Source: Euphorbia lathyris
Lineage: Eukaryota; Streptophyta; Magnoliopsida; Malpighiales; Euphorbiaceae
Assembly: GCF_963576675.1 (NCBI RefSeq)
Contig: NC_088919.1
Coordinates: 41,872,501 to 41,936,500, forward strand
Reading direction: 5' to 3'
DNA length: 64,000 nt
How positions within the stretch are numbered: position 1 is the stretch's first letter; each line of letters opens with the position of its first letter. Position numbers and translations under genes: made by a program. The notes under the pieces were generated by a model. It ran no database searches. It saw only the letters and a program-made list of their open reading frames with translations, and was not told where the DNA came from. Positions 11,863 to 23,218 of the stretch are shown here, piece after piece.

Positions 11863-12548
11863 TTATTTAGGATGAAGCTATTGTTATTCCTAATTTACTT
11901 GTTTTCTTGTCTAAGAAAATTGATACTAATAGTTTCAATGAGGATATTTTATCTAATATTGTCCAGAGAACTATTGTTCATCTATTTGGATGAAGTAGAC
12001 ATGGTGAAGGGATAGTTAAATTAAATACTGACGGCTCTTGTCTTGTAGACGGTAGAATTGCAGCTGGAGGTGTTTTGAGAGATGCCGGTGGTGCTTGGGT
12101 GTCTGGCTTTACTCAGAACCTGGGGTTGGGAACTTCCTTCACTGCAGAGCTTTGGGGGATCTTCTCTGGACTAGAATCACCAAAAATTTGGGTTTGAAAA
12201 GACTACTCGTGGAATCGGACAACCTCGAAGCGGTCAAAATGATCTCTGTTAACAATGCTATGAGTCTAGGTTGCCAAAATTTAGTTAAAGAGATCAAAAG
12301 ATTGGGTGCCTCATTCGATACCATCAGCTTTGGCCACGTATTCAGGGAGCAGAATCGGGTGGCAGACCGCCTTGCTGCTGATGGCCATGTGAGGACTTTG
12401 GGAGTAACAACTTTCTCTTCTCCTCCGGACTTCCTTTTTTCTTTACTTTCGGATGATCAGGTGGGGGTTAGCTTTCCTAGGCTAATCTCGGGCTAGTTTG
12501 TGGGGCTTTTGTTTGTTTTTTCTTTCCTTTTCCTACTCAAAAAAAATA
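11863..12548 (+). pseudogene. LINE 3' fragment with RNase H domain, frameshifted
   Basis: From about 12016 the frame reads VKLNTDGSC, then AAGGVLRDAGGAW and FTAELWGIFSGLE: the start of the RVT_3-type RNase H found at the end of plant LINE ORF2. A one-base shift near 12170 moves it to another frame, which continues GLKRLLVESDNLEAV, FGHVFREQNRVADRLAADG and ends at 12496. About 40 bp later comes an A-run (12539-12547). This looks like a 5'-truncated LINE copy. Possible degenerate TSDs (TTAGGAT-containing words near 11865 and 12548) are weak. Confidence 0.72.
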
Positions 12549-12639
12549 ATTAGGATTATATTTGTAATTTTTAATACTAGTAAAGAAAATCGTTAACATT
12601 ATCAAAGTTGAAGGATGTTTTAGTATTAATGTTGATATT

Positions 12640-12648
12640 TTTAAAATA
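12640..12648. repeat. 9-bp target-site duplication, left
   Basis: TTTAAAATA, repeated exactly at 13193-13201. Confidence 0.8.
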
Positions 12649-13192
12649 GGCATATAGGTCATATTAGCTCCTAAAGTATATTTTGAAAACCAATTAGTCC
12701 CCAAACTACTAAAATGACCAATAAAGCCCCTAATTTATATAGAAATCAACCATTATCACCCTCTTATCTAATGATGTTATTAATAGTAATCTAATCCTAA
12801 TATAATAATTAAACACATAATTAATATTATATAGGGTATGAAATATATTCATCTTAAGTCCTAAAAAGTATCCAAGATCAAAAAGAATTTGAAAAGGGAA
12901 ATGAAGTTAGAAACTTTATTAAGAAGGGAGAAATCTCCGACTTTTGCCAATAGAAAATAGAAGTAAAGTCCAAGATGAAGTGGAAAGGTAGAAATCGTAA
13001 AAAATAATGTGTTAATTATGTATTTAATTGTTGGATTAGAATTAAATTACTATTATTTATTAAGATCATTAGAACAGATGGTGTGAATTGTTGATTTCTA
13101 AATAAGTTAATGGCTTAATTGATTATTTTAATAGTTTAGGGATCTAATTGATTTTAAAGCTATAGTTTAAAGGTCAATATGACGGTTATGCC
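12649..13192. mobile_element. Foldback MITE with 9-bp TSD (Mutator type)
   Basis: A 544-bp non-coding element. The left arm begins GGCATATAGGTCATATTAG and the right arm, read in reverse complement, begins GGCATAACCGTCATATTGAC. The two arms stay alignable for about 180 bp (for instance AATTAGTCCCCAAACTA against AATTAGATCCCTAAACTA). A perfect 9-bp TSD flanks it; 9 bp is the signature of Mutator-like elements. Confidence 0.82.
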
Positions 13193-16030
13193 TTTAAAAT
13201 ATGTCTATTTCAATTTTGATCGTGTGTGGATTTTGTACATGCGTATCATAAAAATTAATTTCCAATTAATTTTATATTTTTTGGATGGTGATTATGAACT
13301 TAAACTTGATTTTTATAAACAAAGTGATTGGACGAGTGATTCAAAAATTGAAAAATAAAAATCTTTTTACATCTCTAGTTCCACCGTAAAAGCTTAACTA
13401 GCTACAATATGACACTAAGAAAAATAAAATCAAACACAAGGATTTGTGAATTTTTCATTTTTTATTGTTTTTTAAGATAATTTGTTTACAATTGTTTGAT
13501 TGGGAATAAAAATCAGGAAATTATAGCTGAATTTTAACGTTAATTTCGTGATTCCCTTCGGCTTGGACTCCGCTTTGACATCTACGTTCAACCGAATGTG
13601 AATTAAAATGATGAAACTTGCAATTAACTGAATTAAAATTGAAAACATTAAACTTGCAGCAAAAAATAAATGGCGAACTCTACTTTTCTAAAGCTTTGAA
13701 TAATGTTGAATATAAATGATAATTGACGGAAAATATTGGCTGGAAACTTTTATTGGAACAACAATAATTTGTTGGAGTCGAAAAATGCACCAGTAGGCCG
13801 TAATGATCAGTAGAAATTTGAGGATTAAAACTTGTAAAAACAACTCGAATTCTGTAGTTCAAGAACTCAAGATAACTGTAGCAAATGGTGGAATGGAATT
13901 GGGGGAAGTTCATATATGGATTGAGACGGAAATAAATCAAATTAAATTGAGGTTCGAGAATGCGATTGTAAGGCTTGGGCTTTAGCAATCGAAGCTTGAA
14001 AAAAATTAAAATGTGGTAGAGGAACAAATGGAGTTTGAAAGCTTGGGAAAAAAATTAAAATGGTAAAAGTAGTGGAACTCGAAAAACAGAGGAATTGAAT
14101 TTATTAGAGTTGGGGTTAGATTATGTGGTTTGAAAACCTGAAAGAAACGGTGGTTGTGAATTGATTATTCGATGATTGCGGTAGCAACTTTGAAAATGAA
14201 TTTCGCAAAAAACTTTGAAGCTTTTGGATAAGACGACAATGGTGAATTGTTGCAACTAGTGTAATAAAGAATTGATTGATTTGGGAATGAAATTAAGAGC
14301 TTAGAGATGAAAATTGAAGCTTGAAAAAATGAATTTGATGGGTGAGCCTTTTTTTTAAGCATTAATGGGTGAAAATTAAGAACTTCGAATCAAATGATTT
14401 AGAGAGAGAAATCTAGCATAGAGTTTTTTGTTTGAACTGGCTGAGATTTGGAACGAAGGCTTGAGCTCTATTTATAGCTGAAAATCCAAGCTCCCACAAC
14501 CCATGACTTACTAAATTTACTCTCCATTAACTCTACTATTTCAACTTGCAGAAATGGAGCAAAAAATGTAGATTAAGGGTAAAGAGGAGGGCTGCAAAGC
14601 AGTTCTTTTTAATATTGATTTTTAGTGATTTTTGCTATTTTCGAAAATTCACATCTACTTCCATACGATTCTATTTGAGCTCCACAAGTAGTCGTTGGCT
14701 TTGTTTTGATATGTAGATGCAGGATTTCATATTGCATTATCCAAATTCTTTCATCTTGTGCTCTAAAAAAAATAGGATTTTGAGGCGTGTTGGGATGCTA
14801 AAAAAATAGGAAATAGTTTTTCAATTGTAAACACTCACTTTCTACTATCCATAATGCCCTCAATACGAGTTTGTTTGGTATCCATAAATGTTCATTGGCT
14901 TTGTTTTGATTTATAGATATAGAATTCCACGAAGTTACTGTAATATTCCTTCGATTTGATCTCTGAAAAAATAAGTTTTTGAGGCTCTCTAATACTATGA
15001 GCATATCTTATTCTATTTTCTTTTCTTTTTTCTGATTTATTTTCATTATATCACATTTATTTTCTTTTAAACTCTATCTTATATTTTTATACCAAACTAT
15101 GAGAGGATGAAAGTGGCAAGAATCATTTATTGAAGTCTCTACGAGGAGTTTACTGCTTAGTGCGGGCGCTTTCTCATTTTCCTTGTCTATGATACTCTTG
15201 AGATATATCCCCCTCTATGAATTTGTGATCTTTGTTTTGTTTTGTGGCTTGTTGAATAATGCTCATGGTATAAAGGACCTGCCTAGTGATTCGGTCCATG
15301 AATTCTCTATTGGAAGGTTCCATGGATGCCAATCATTCACCAATACATGGATCGATGTATGAGGTTATTTGAAGGAAAGTTATTGGGTTGTTGTTGGCAT
15401 CGCGAAAGGTGCCAGGTTGCTGCGAAAATGTTGGATTAGATGTGTTTCCTTAATGAGACATGTTCATTTTTTTAGTTCGAGCCACGCTCAGCACACTAAT
15501 TTGATACAAGAGAATTTGTAAGACAATACTCTGTTATCTAAAGGGGTCATTCCAATGTTTGAGATAAGATAAAAAGATTATTAGTGCAAGGTCGTTGACC
15601 GATTACCCCACTCTGATGCTTAGGTTAGCAGAGTTTTAGACAAAATATTAAATAATTCAAAGTAATTGCATTAGATGTGTGTATGTCCATTGATTATGGT
15701 GTTAGGTCGTATTTATAGGATGCATAGGGGTTAATCCATCAATTCAGTGTTCTCCCTAGATTTTTCAAAAAGATAGTTAGGTTATGGACCTATTTTAGGT
15801 AGTTTGTAATATATATGATTTGAGTTTTCTTAACCCTCGACAGAATTGGCGGGTTCTAATCCGAGTCGATTTCAGAGGTCTTTCCATTGACCCACATGTC
15901 AGAGGAGGGCCAAACATTTCTATTTAGTCTAATCTGATGGCTCTCGTTGATCTGAATGTCTTTGCTAGTTTTAGATGAGGACTTACTTCAACAATTTCAG
16001 AAAGCAACAATCTTGACTTTAGTGAATGCT
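13193..16030. other. Gene-poor AT-rich DNA
   Basis: No intact gene seen. It contains a diverged duplication in which GGCTTTGTTTTGAT is followed by TAGAT and AATTC/ATTTC words (about 14697 and 14898), and scattered stop-rich stretches at 15130-16000 that may be old transposon debris. Confidence 0.45.
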
Positions 16031-16059
16031 GGTGTCTGGTAGGTGGAAAGATTGGTAGT

Positions 16060-16500
16060 GCATATGGATGGCAGCCTGAAACCAAACATTGATGATGCAT
16101 GTATACTAGGAGCTGACTCTATCAGAATGGGGGGTGTTTGTCGCGATACTTCTGGATCGTTTCTTTGTGCTTACACATTAAAAAAAATCTAGTATTTTTC
16201 CTCTAAGGATGGCTGAGGCATTAGACATTCACCAGACGCTGTTGTTTATTGTTGACAATGGGTGATCGAATATCACAGTTGAGATGGGCGTGGAAAAGGT
16301 AGTTCTAGAGGTTTGATTCAATACGCAAGATTTATCATAATTTTGTGCAATCATTAACTCTTGTGATAAGTTACTTGTAATCGTCCTGAGATTTCTGTTT
16401 CTTTTATTAAAAGGTTAGCCAATAAAGTAACACATTGTTTTGCGAATTTTGCTTTATCTGTAGCTACATTTATAGTTTGACATTCTAAACCCACTTCTAT
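16060..16500 (+). pseudogene. Degenerate RNase H (retroelement-derived) relic
   Basis: Read with several stops and shifts, this gives SIRMGGVCRDTSGSFLCAYT, then RMAEALDIHQTLLF, then NRPEISVSFIKRLANKVTHC. These match in order the core of RVT_3-type RNase H domains (GGVLRD.G..., the AEA segment, and the SFV.R.AN..AH segment). Highly decayed; probably an older LINE tail. Confidence 0.5.
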
Positions 16501-16925
16501 AAATGCTCAAATACTTACTGTATTTCATTCTTACTATATTAAAACACGAAATCAGATAGTGTTTTTTTTTTATTTAACTTAGTTTTTTAGGATTTAACGG
16601 GCATGGTTAAGTTTATAATTTATGTGGAGATAATTTATTTTGAAAAATAAAAAAGTTAATATTATTATTATTGTTATGTGAAGATAAATTTCATAAGTAT
16701 AATATAAAATGAGCGTAGACTTTCAGACAATTTGGAGATTTTAAAGAAAGCTGGATTAAGAGAAGTATGATGGAGTAATGAAAAGGACACACAACATGAA
16801 TTTTCATATTCCAGCAACTGAATCAGACATTTTTGGTGATGGTGTGAGTCACGTGAACCGTACAATCCGCAAAATATAAATTTAATTTGAAAAAGAAAGG
16901 CAATATTTATCCCTTTTCTCAATTC
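16501..16925. other. AT-rich spacer
   Basis: No gene or repeat recognised. Confidence 0.4.
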
Positions 16926-16939
16926 TCAACTCTTAAAGC

Positions 16940-17466
16940 AAAATAACCAGTAATCAATTACCAAACTGAAGTTTTAATTTGGTTCGATTATTTTAATATT
17001 CTGATTCAGTTCGGTCTTAATTTTAGTTTAGTTTGGTAATTAATTATCGATTCGGTTACTGAAAAATTATATCGGTATAACTGATAACCGAACCAAACTA
17101 ATTATATAAATATAAAAAATATAATTTTATTTTTATATATATAAATAACTTATAAAATATAAAATTCAACCCCTAAAAAATATACTTTCATCTTTATATA
17201 TATACATTTTGATTCATTAGTCTTTAGTTTTTTCAATTTTAACTTTTATACATGAGCATTATTTAACAATTAAGCAAAAATTAAATATTATGAGTTTTTG
17301 GTTATTCGGTCGGTAACCAAACTGAATCAAAAATTTTTGATTAAATAAAATTCAGTTACCAATATTATTTGGTCCGGTTCAGTTATGAAAATAGCATCAA
17401 GTTCAGTTCGGTTAACTGAAAGTTCGGTTTGATTAGTAATCGAACCAAACCGAGGTTCACCCCTAT
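16940..17466. repeat. Repeat rich in AACCGAACC/GGTTCGGTT words
   Basis: Many copies of short words such as TTCGGTT, AACCGAAC and GGTAATTAAT occur on both strands, giving self-complementarity, and the block ends with GAGGTTCACCCCTAT, a common end of small plant DNA transposons. The hAT element at 45304-47084 has the same kind of terminal composition. I could not define matching ends here. Confidence 0.45.
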
Positions 17467-17527
17467 ACTCTTACTCGCCTTCCAACGGTTGGACCAGGAA
17501 ATTTCGGTTCCACACCCTCAAAAGTTA

Positions 17528-17634
17528 TAGGACAAATATATTCTTAACTTGGTAGTGTAAGCTAAATTAGGATAATTCTCCAAAATAATGTATCTAGGAC
17601 AAATATTTCTTAACTTGGTAGTGTAAGCTGAGAG
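17528..17634. repeat. Direct duplication of about 66 bp
   Basis: GGACAAATATATTCTTAACT and the following GGTAGTGTAAGCT recur about 66 bp later with one missing AT. A local tandem duplication, one and a half copies. Confidence 0.65.
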
Positions 17635-17923
17635 CGACAAGTCAGAAGTATTGCTTTTTTCATTGGAATTTATTTTTATTACAAATTTGGCAAATAATTT
17701 TTCAGAAAAAGAAAAAAAATACTCTATTTATTCAGGGATATAGTCATTAAATATTATTATTGACATTTTCCTTTTCATTTTTACGTGTGCTACCAGACCG
17801 ATGTAAATTAGTTCATGTAGTATCATCAGTGAAGTCCGAATTGACACTTGGAAGTTAGGATCCACGTGGTATCAGCACAAAGGATCAGTTATCCATAAAA
17901 AAATTCGGCAAATTATTAGAAGT

Positions 17924-18092
17924 ATCCGGTTCTCCATGTCAATTGGAGGACCTTCCATACATATTTTAACACGTGTAACATGGACTCACACATATTATAA
18001 GAGGTCTCACTATTTTAATTATTACGTGGGGTCACAATACACATGTCCAAATGTGAATTGGGGTCCTCCGATTGACATGGAAGACCGGTTGC
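17924..18092. repeat. Small foldback sequence
   Basis: CCATGTCAATTGGAGGACC at 17935 pairs with GGTCCTCCGATTGACATGG at 18062-18080, with looser pairing further in. The loop is about 110 bp. It could be a tiny MITE or a stem-loop transcript. Confidence 0.6.
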
Positions 18093-19057
18093 TTAATATA
18101 AGAACTCTAAAAACTCACTCACACAAACACGATAAAAGAGATCAATACTTGTCCGACCAAGATCAGTTTGTTGTAGCACAATCACACCCAATCCGTCAAT
18201 CATGAACCTAATGGGCTTGAGGAAAGTAGAATCCTACCTAGTGGATACAAGCCCGTCTATCAATAGGTGACACAAATCCCTGCAAGCTCTAAGGTCTATA
18301 ACTATCTTAATCTGCTCACATTATAAGTAGAGTGAGACAACCTCCAAGATACACATTCAATCATGAAGCTTATACTTTTCCAGTTTTGTTTACTGTCGTG
18401 TTCATCCTCATATGGTCCCTAAAAGCTTACTTAGAGATCAAAGTGGGTTTTCCAGTGTCCATCCCTTCATTTGATCCTTTTTTAGTCTTACTGCAAGCTT
18501 GTTCAAGGACCTACAAGATTCAGCCACATCAAATTAATACAATGAACTTGGACTAACACAACCATGACTTATTTGAATCGTTGGATTTATATCCCTTCCT
18601 CCAGCACACATCCTGCACATAGAGCTCAACAAACGACAAACGAAAGCACACCAACTTAAACACGTCAATAAAGGCCTAGTCCTATAAATAGAAGACAACG
18701 ATGATGCTTTAGAGCCACAACAACAGAGGCTCTTGGGCCAAATCTCTAAGCAATTAACGGAAAACCTCAGTTCGGTACAAGTTGATATTGAGGGTTTAAG
18801 ACAGTTTCTTGCTATATATATATTTTTTTAAGAAAAGGTACAAGTTTCAAATATATGTATATATAATCATCAGTCACACATATAAATATAATTAACATAA
18901 AAAAGCAAAAAAGCTTTGACAAAAAGTAAATTTCAACATTATCATATCATCTTATTAGAAAAAAAAAAAAACAGAAACATGAATAGAAATGGAACTTCTT
19001 GCCATATTATTGTTAAAATAAAATTAATAATTAATCCAACAAGTAGTAGCTAGCTCA
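18093..19057. other. Spacer between repeat and phytocyanin gene
   Basis: No gene seen. A TATA-like CCTATAAATAGAAG (about 18682) inside otherwise non-coding sequence is reminiscent of an LTR promoter fragment, but no LTR ends were found. The right part is the 3' flank of the phytocyanin gene. Confidence 0.4.
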
Positions 19058-20397
19058 TTAAGACCAGTAACGAAACTGTGGCAACACAAAAAACTTCATG
19101 GTGCCATTGTTGCAATGGAAGCCGTTGCTTGCACCGCAAGCAAAGAAATATGGCTGCCATTTTTCCAACTTGTAATGGAACCCATCACCCGCTCCTTGTG
19201 ATTCATTAGCAAGCTTCACTGCATTCTTCAAGTCACACTTCTTGAAACTCCAAAAATCCGGTAGCAAGTATACGCTGTGAGGGTGCGAGTTGTTGGCGCT
19301 TGGCGGTTCATACTTGAATACTGTAACAATCCATTTATATATTCATCAATTTAATATTGTCTATTTATATATACTTAGTGCGTTTAACATTACTTTTTCA
19401 GACACTTAAAAACAACTTTCCGAGTTAAAACTAATATTTGATAAATGCAGATTTACCCAGTGTATAAAATGATGCAATTTTATCCTATAATGTTATCAGG
19501 CAAGATCAATTTTACTCTTATCTAATAAAAAATTTGAACGAATTAATTTGATAGTTACTCGACTGTCACATAGGATCTTCGAATAAGTTTATCGATAAAT
19601 TGAAGCAATTTAATATCTTTTTGCATGTTGTTTGTTACTGTTTTAACAATATAGTAAACGTCTTAGATAATGTTTTGTGATTAACTTGTATCTTATAAAG
19701 TTAATATTAACATTTCAGCAGGTTGTTTATGACTGTGTTAGTAACAACATAAATATTTTAGATATAACGATGTTTGAAAAATCTGATGAGACAATTAAAT
19801 AACTAGTAAAATAAAACCAGTCTATTTAAAATTTCTAATAGGTATGAGTAAAATTGATCTTCCTTAGTAATGTTAAGGTAAAATTGCATCATTTCATATA
19901 TTAGAGGCAAATATGAATTATCCCAAAAACGACAGTGACAAATTTGCAGTTTACCCCTATGGGGCTTTTTAAATTTTATACTATATATTTATCAAATACT
20001 TATCCGCTTTTCTTCACAACACTTTCCCTCAGAGATACAATAAATTATGTTGGTCATAGCAATGTGAAACTCGCTCTTAATACTTAGGACTATATAACAA
20101 CTTAAATGGATCACCTCACTTCAAAAGGAACAAAGAGGTCTCGGTTTCAAATAAATAAAGCAACTTACCAAGAGTATCGTTAACGTAAAAGATGCCATGC
20201 TGGAAAGCCCAACGAGCGTAGTTAAAGCCGAAGGTCCAGTTAGAAGAGCCTCCCACAGTGATATTATTTTGAGTAACATGCTTATGCTTAGGACTGCCCC
20301 ATCCCCATCCCCATCCCCAATACGAATTCCTGTCGGCCATACTAGCTCCTACTAAGGAGCCAATAATGAGTACAACCAACATTGCTACACGACCCAT
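19058..20397 (-). CDS. Secreted phytocyanin-like cupredoxin, two exons
   Basis: Exon 1 is 20397-20169 and exon 2 19320-19058; the GT-AG intron (phase 1) is 848 bp. The product is 163 residues. Residues 1-21 form a signal peptide (MGRVAMLVVLIIGSLVGASMA), then a short GWGWGWG stretch, then one plastocyanin-like domain: ITVGGSSNWTFGFNYARW, a His in SHPHSVYLL, KKCDL (disulfide partner) and the copper-loop-like CGASNGFHCNNGTMKF with Cys, His and Met in phytocyanin positions. Expected to be extracellular or cell-wall associated, binding copper. It lacks a Pro/Ser tail and GPI signal, so it differs from uclacyanins and most early-nodulin-like proteins. A TATA box lies 72 bp upstream of the start codon. 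The intron holds a foldback repeat. Confidence 0.9.
19440..19945. mobile_element. Foldback element inside the phytocyanin intron
   Basis: AAATGATGCAATTTTA and AGATCAATTTTACTC in the left arm (about 19467-19525) reappear in reverse complement in the right arm (about 19840-19895, TGAGTAAAATTGATCTTCC and TAAAATTGCATCATTT). Arms are about 70-80 bp with several mismatches. Pieces of the same family occur at 21420-21560 and 54810-55040. Confidence 0.65.
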
Positions 20398-20468
20398 TTT
20401 CCTTTTTCACAATGCACCTTTCTGATTAATAATATTGGCTCGATGGTTTTGTTGGCTTGAAGGATGAG

Positions 20469-20476
20469 TTTATATA
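20469..20476 (-). promoter_or_regulatory. TATA box of the phytocyanin gene
   Basis: TATATAAA on the minus strand in the context CTCTATATAAACTC, 72 bp before the start codon, the usual spacing for a plant TATA promoter with a short leader. Confidence 0.75.
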
Positions 20477-20695
20477 GAGAAGGGGCTGTGGAAAATAACC
20501 AAATTTCACCTTTTTTATTTCAATTCTTCTAAATTTGAAGTGATAGATTATTTGAATTTTGGTATTAAATTTCTTGCAAGTTGGGGTGTTTTCCATGTAA
20601 GTAAGCAATATAAGTGTGGGGAGTGGGTGGTTGGCGAGATTAGAGGAAAATTTGGGTCAATCAACTATAAAATGTCAATGATTTTCCCTTATATT

Positions 20696-20712
20696 GTATA
20701 ATGTAAGGGTTT
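20696..20712. repeat. SINE target-site duplication, left
   Basis: GTATAATGTAAGGGTTT; 16 of 17 bases match the copy at 20854-20870. Confidence 0.75.
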
Positions 20713-20853
20713 TTAAAAAAAAAATTACGCACAATACGTTTACATACATTAAAAAAGAAAAATCATCACCCCACCCGGATGTGATTTGAACCCATGACTT
20801 CTCTAGTTATAGGTAAACTCTCAACCACTAAACTAGAGTTTCACCACAACAAC
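20713..20853 (-). mobile_element. tRNA-derived SINE
   Basis: On the minus strand the head contains a box-A-like TAGTTTAGTGG and a box-B-like GGTTCAAATC, spaced as in a tRNA gene, followed by an A/T-rich tail ending in a T-run next to the left TSD. The flanking 17-bp near-perfect duplication shows it is an inserted retroposon and not a tRNA gene. About 141 bp. Confidence 0.75.
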
Positions 20854-20870
20854 GTATAGTGTAAGGGTTT

Positions 20871-21578
20871 CAATTAGTTATTTTCTCTAATTTTTGAGTT
20901 CCCAAATTTTGACCAAAGCTAATGATTCCTGAAATTCAACCAATGTTGCTTCTAACTCTACTAAAAGTGCTTTTGATTCCTTTTGACTTCCAATTTTCTT
21001 GTTTTATTGCTTCTAACCCAATTTTTGCCTTGGTGTCAATATTTGTTTTTCTACTTAGTAATGACCAGTGGAATTATAAAAATTTGAAAAATACAAAAAA
21101 AAAAAAAAAAAGAGAAAATATGTCGTGCTTGATGTTATAATTTTGGGGACGACAAAATTACTCTCTATTGTGGCATCTAGACTTCACACGTGCGTCATTT
21201 TATCAGTAACAAATCACAAACATATGTTGGGATATGAAAAAATATAAAAAAAAAATATACTGTGTTTTTGTACGACTTAGACAAAAAAAAAACAAAAAAT
21301 TCACCGAATTTATAAATATTAATCTTCAATTCTATTTTTAAATTATAAAAAACATGAAATCATTCAATTGGTGCCGAATAAGGAATAAAAATATATGTGT
21401 TTTTTAATAGTGTCTGAAATTGATCCAATTTATCAACGCTAAGGATAAAATTGCTATTGGCTTCCAATGTTAGGGGTAAAATTGCACCATTTTAGACGTT
21501 AGGGATAAAATTGCTCTTGACCCAAAACGTTAAGAGTATTTTTGCACTTTAATCCCTTTTTTTTTTGCCTCTAATGAA
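20871..21578. other. AT-rich spacer with a fragment of the intron foldback family
   Basis: No gene. At 21420-21560 the words GATAAAATTGCT and GGTAAAATTGCACCATTTTA resemble the arms of the foldback in the phytocyanin intron. Confidence 0.45.
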
Positions 21579-21795
21579 AAGAGACAACTATCATCTCCAT
21601 GCAAAGAACACAACTTTTGTCCCAATTCTTAAGGGACGATTTGTTATATCTAAATAAAGGGATGACTATCATCCCATACATAGGAGACGACTTTTGTCCC
21701 TTTTTTTAGGAGACGACTTTTTTTTATCTCTAAATAAAGAGACAGTCGTCCATATGAAAAGGGGACGACTTTTGTCCCAAATTAAAGGGAAAAAT
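21579..21795. repeat. Tandem repeat of about 80 bp containing GACGACTTTTGTCCC
   Basis: About two and a half diverged units. Each contains an ACTATCATC or similar word, then GACGACTTTTGTCCC or a variant, then TATCTAAATAAAG. Within a unit the sequence GGGAC..GTCCC is weakly palindromic. No coding sense. Confidence 0.65.
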
Positions 21796-23059
21796 TCTCT
21801 CCCCTTGTATACAGGATCAAGCTCATGTTAAAGATACCCATAAAAGCCTGTGAATTATCATTAATCACAAATACACCAATGAATTTATGATTGTATTTAT
21901 GCAATCAAATCAAATTCTCTTGGAAAAAAAGACTTTATTCTGTTTGTTGCCTATTGTTGCACAAGAATGTCGAACTATTCTAGAGCGCTTTTGAGTTTTT
22001 TTACATAAAGTCATTAGGTTCTAGTGCCGCTAAGCGTGCAATGTTATTGCAATGAGAAGAAGGTGCTGCTAAAGGGGGTTGCTACAGGTGTGGGGTAAGA
22101 GTGATGACTAGGCTTGTCAATGGTACTAGTTGGAGATAAGACGAGTTATTCCATACTCATTCACATCCTCATTATTATTAAGATAATTGAAGATAGATTT
22201 TTATCCATTTGTGCCTTAGCGAGTAACGTTATCCCTATGAGGATATCCGCCCCATTTTTATTTTTCTAAGTTACTAATACTTAGTATATTCAATTTGCTA
22301 ATGAGAATAGTTAGACAATAATTATAATATAAATTCACAATGAAAATGAAATATAATTATAGTATATTCAAACTTTTTCTATCATTTCATATAAAATTTA
22401 AAAAGGAAATTTCATATATTTAAAGTTATATTTTGTTATTCAAGTTTATAGTTTGTATTTGTATAAAAATATAGAGTAAATTATAAAACTGATACAATTG
22501 AGAGACTAGCTTATACACCTCATATCAAGTTAAACATTTTCAAAATTAACTTTTTCGAAATATCCTTAATGTATATATCATCATGCTTAATTGAACAATA
22601 TAGCCTCAATTAGTTAACAATATCGCCTTTGATTGATAATTTGATATTCATGCTGAAAAGCTTAATAGTCTGCCTCAATATTTGCTTGCACCTAACTTGT
22701 TTTAACTACATGCTTACGATATTTGGATTTGTATTCCAGAAGAAATTTTATTTTTCTTATAGCAATATGTGCTATTCTTTTCCACAGTAATTGCGCATAG
22801 GCAATCTATTGTTTCTTGTCCTTGGATTGATTTAGGTGCATAAGTATTTGCAGCAACAATGTTAGAATTAATGGCTTTGATGTTCTATGATTATAAATAG
22901 ACTATTAGCTCACACAAAAGTGAGAAAATGAAAAGTACAGTTTTACAGAAAGAATCACAAAAGTGAGAAAATGAAAATGTAGGGCCTTAAATCCAGAAAT
23001 TAATCTTTTCTTAACTATTGCTGCAATTCTATTCATCATAACTATATTTAGCTTTTTGC
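21796..23059. other. AT-rich spacer
   Basis: No gene recognised. At 22911-22977 a CACAAAAGTGAGAAAATGAAAA segment is duplicated. Confidence 0.45.
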
Positions 23060-23061
23060 TC

Positions 23062-23218
23062 ATCAGCTTAATCAACATTGTTACCATCATTTGCTTTGTT
23101 TTGATAATAAACTTCATTTGTATTGAATTCAGCTAATGTGTTGAAGTCTACACAAATGAAGCTGATCAACAAAACAAAGCAGCTGATGGTAACAATGAGG
23201 ATGAAACTGATTAGTGCA
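23062..23218. repeat. Hairpin with about 55-bp arms
   Basis: CATTGTTACCATCA at 23078 with TGCTTTGTTTTG and ACTTCATTTGT after it pairs with ACAAATGAAG, CAAAACAAAGCA and TGATGGTAACAATG at 23152-23202. The arms match at roughly four of five positions. The loop is about 35 bp. Could be a tiny foldback MITE or a precursor-like stem. Confidence 0.65.

Noticed and set aside
20757..20850. tRNA gene on the minus strand
   Set aside because: tRNA-like boxes belong to a SINE with TSDs; no proper acceptor stem is visible.
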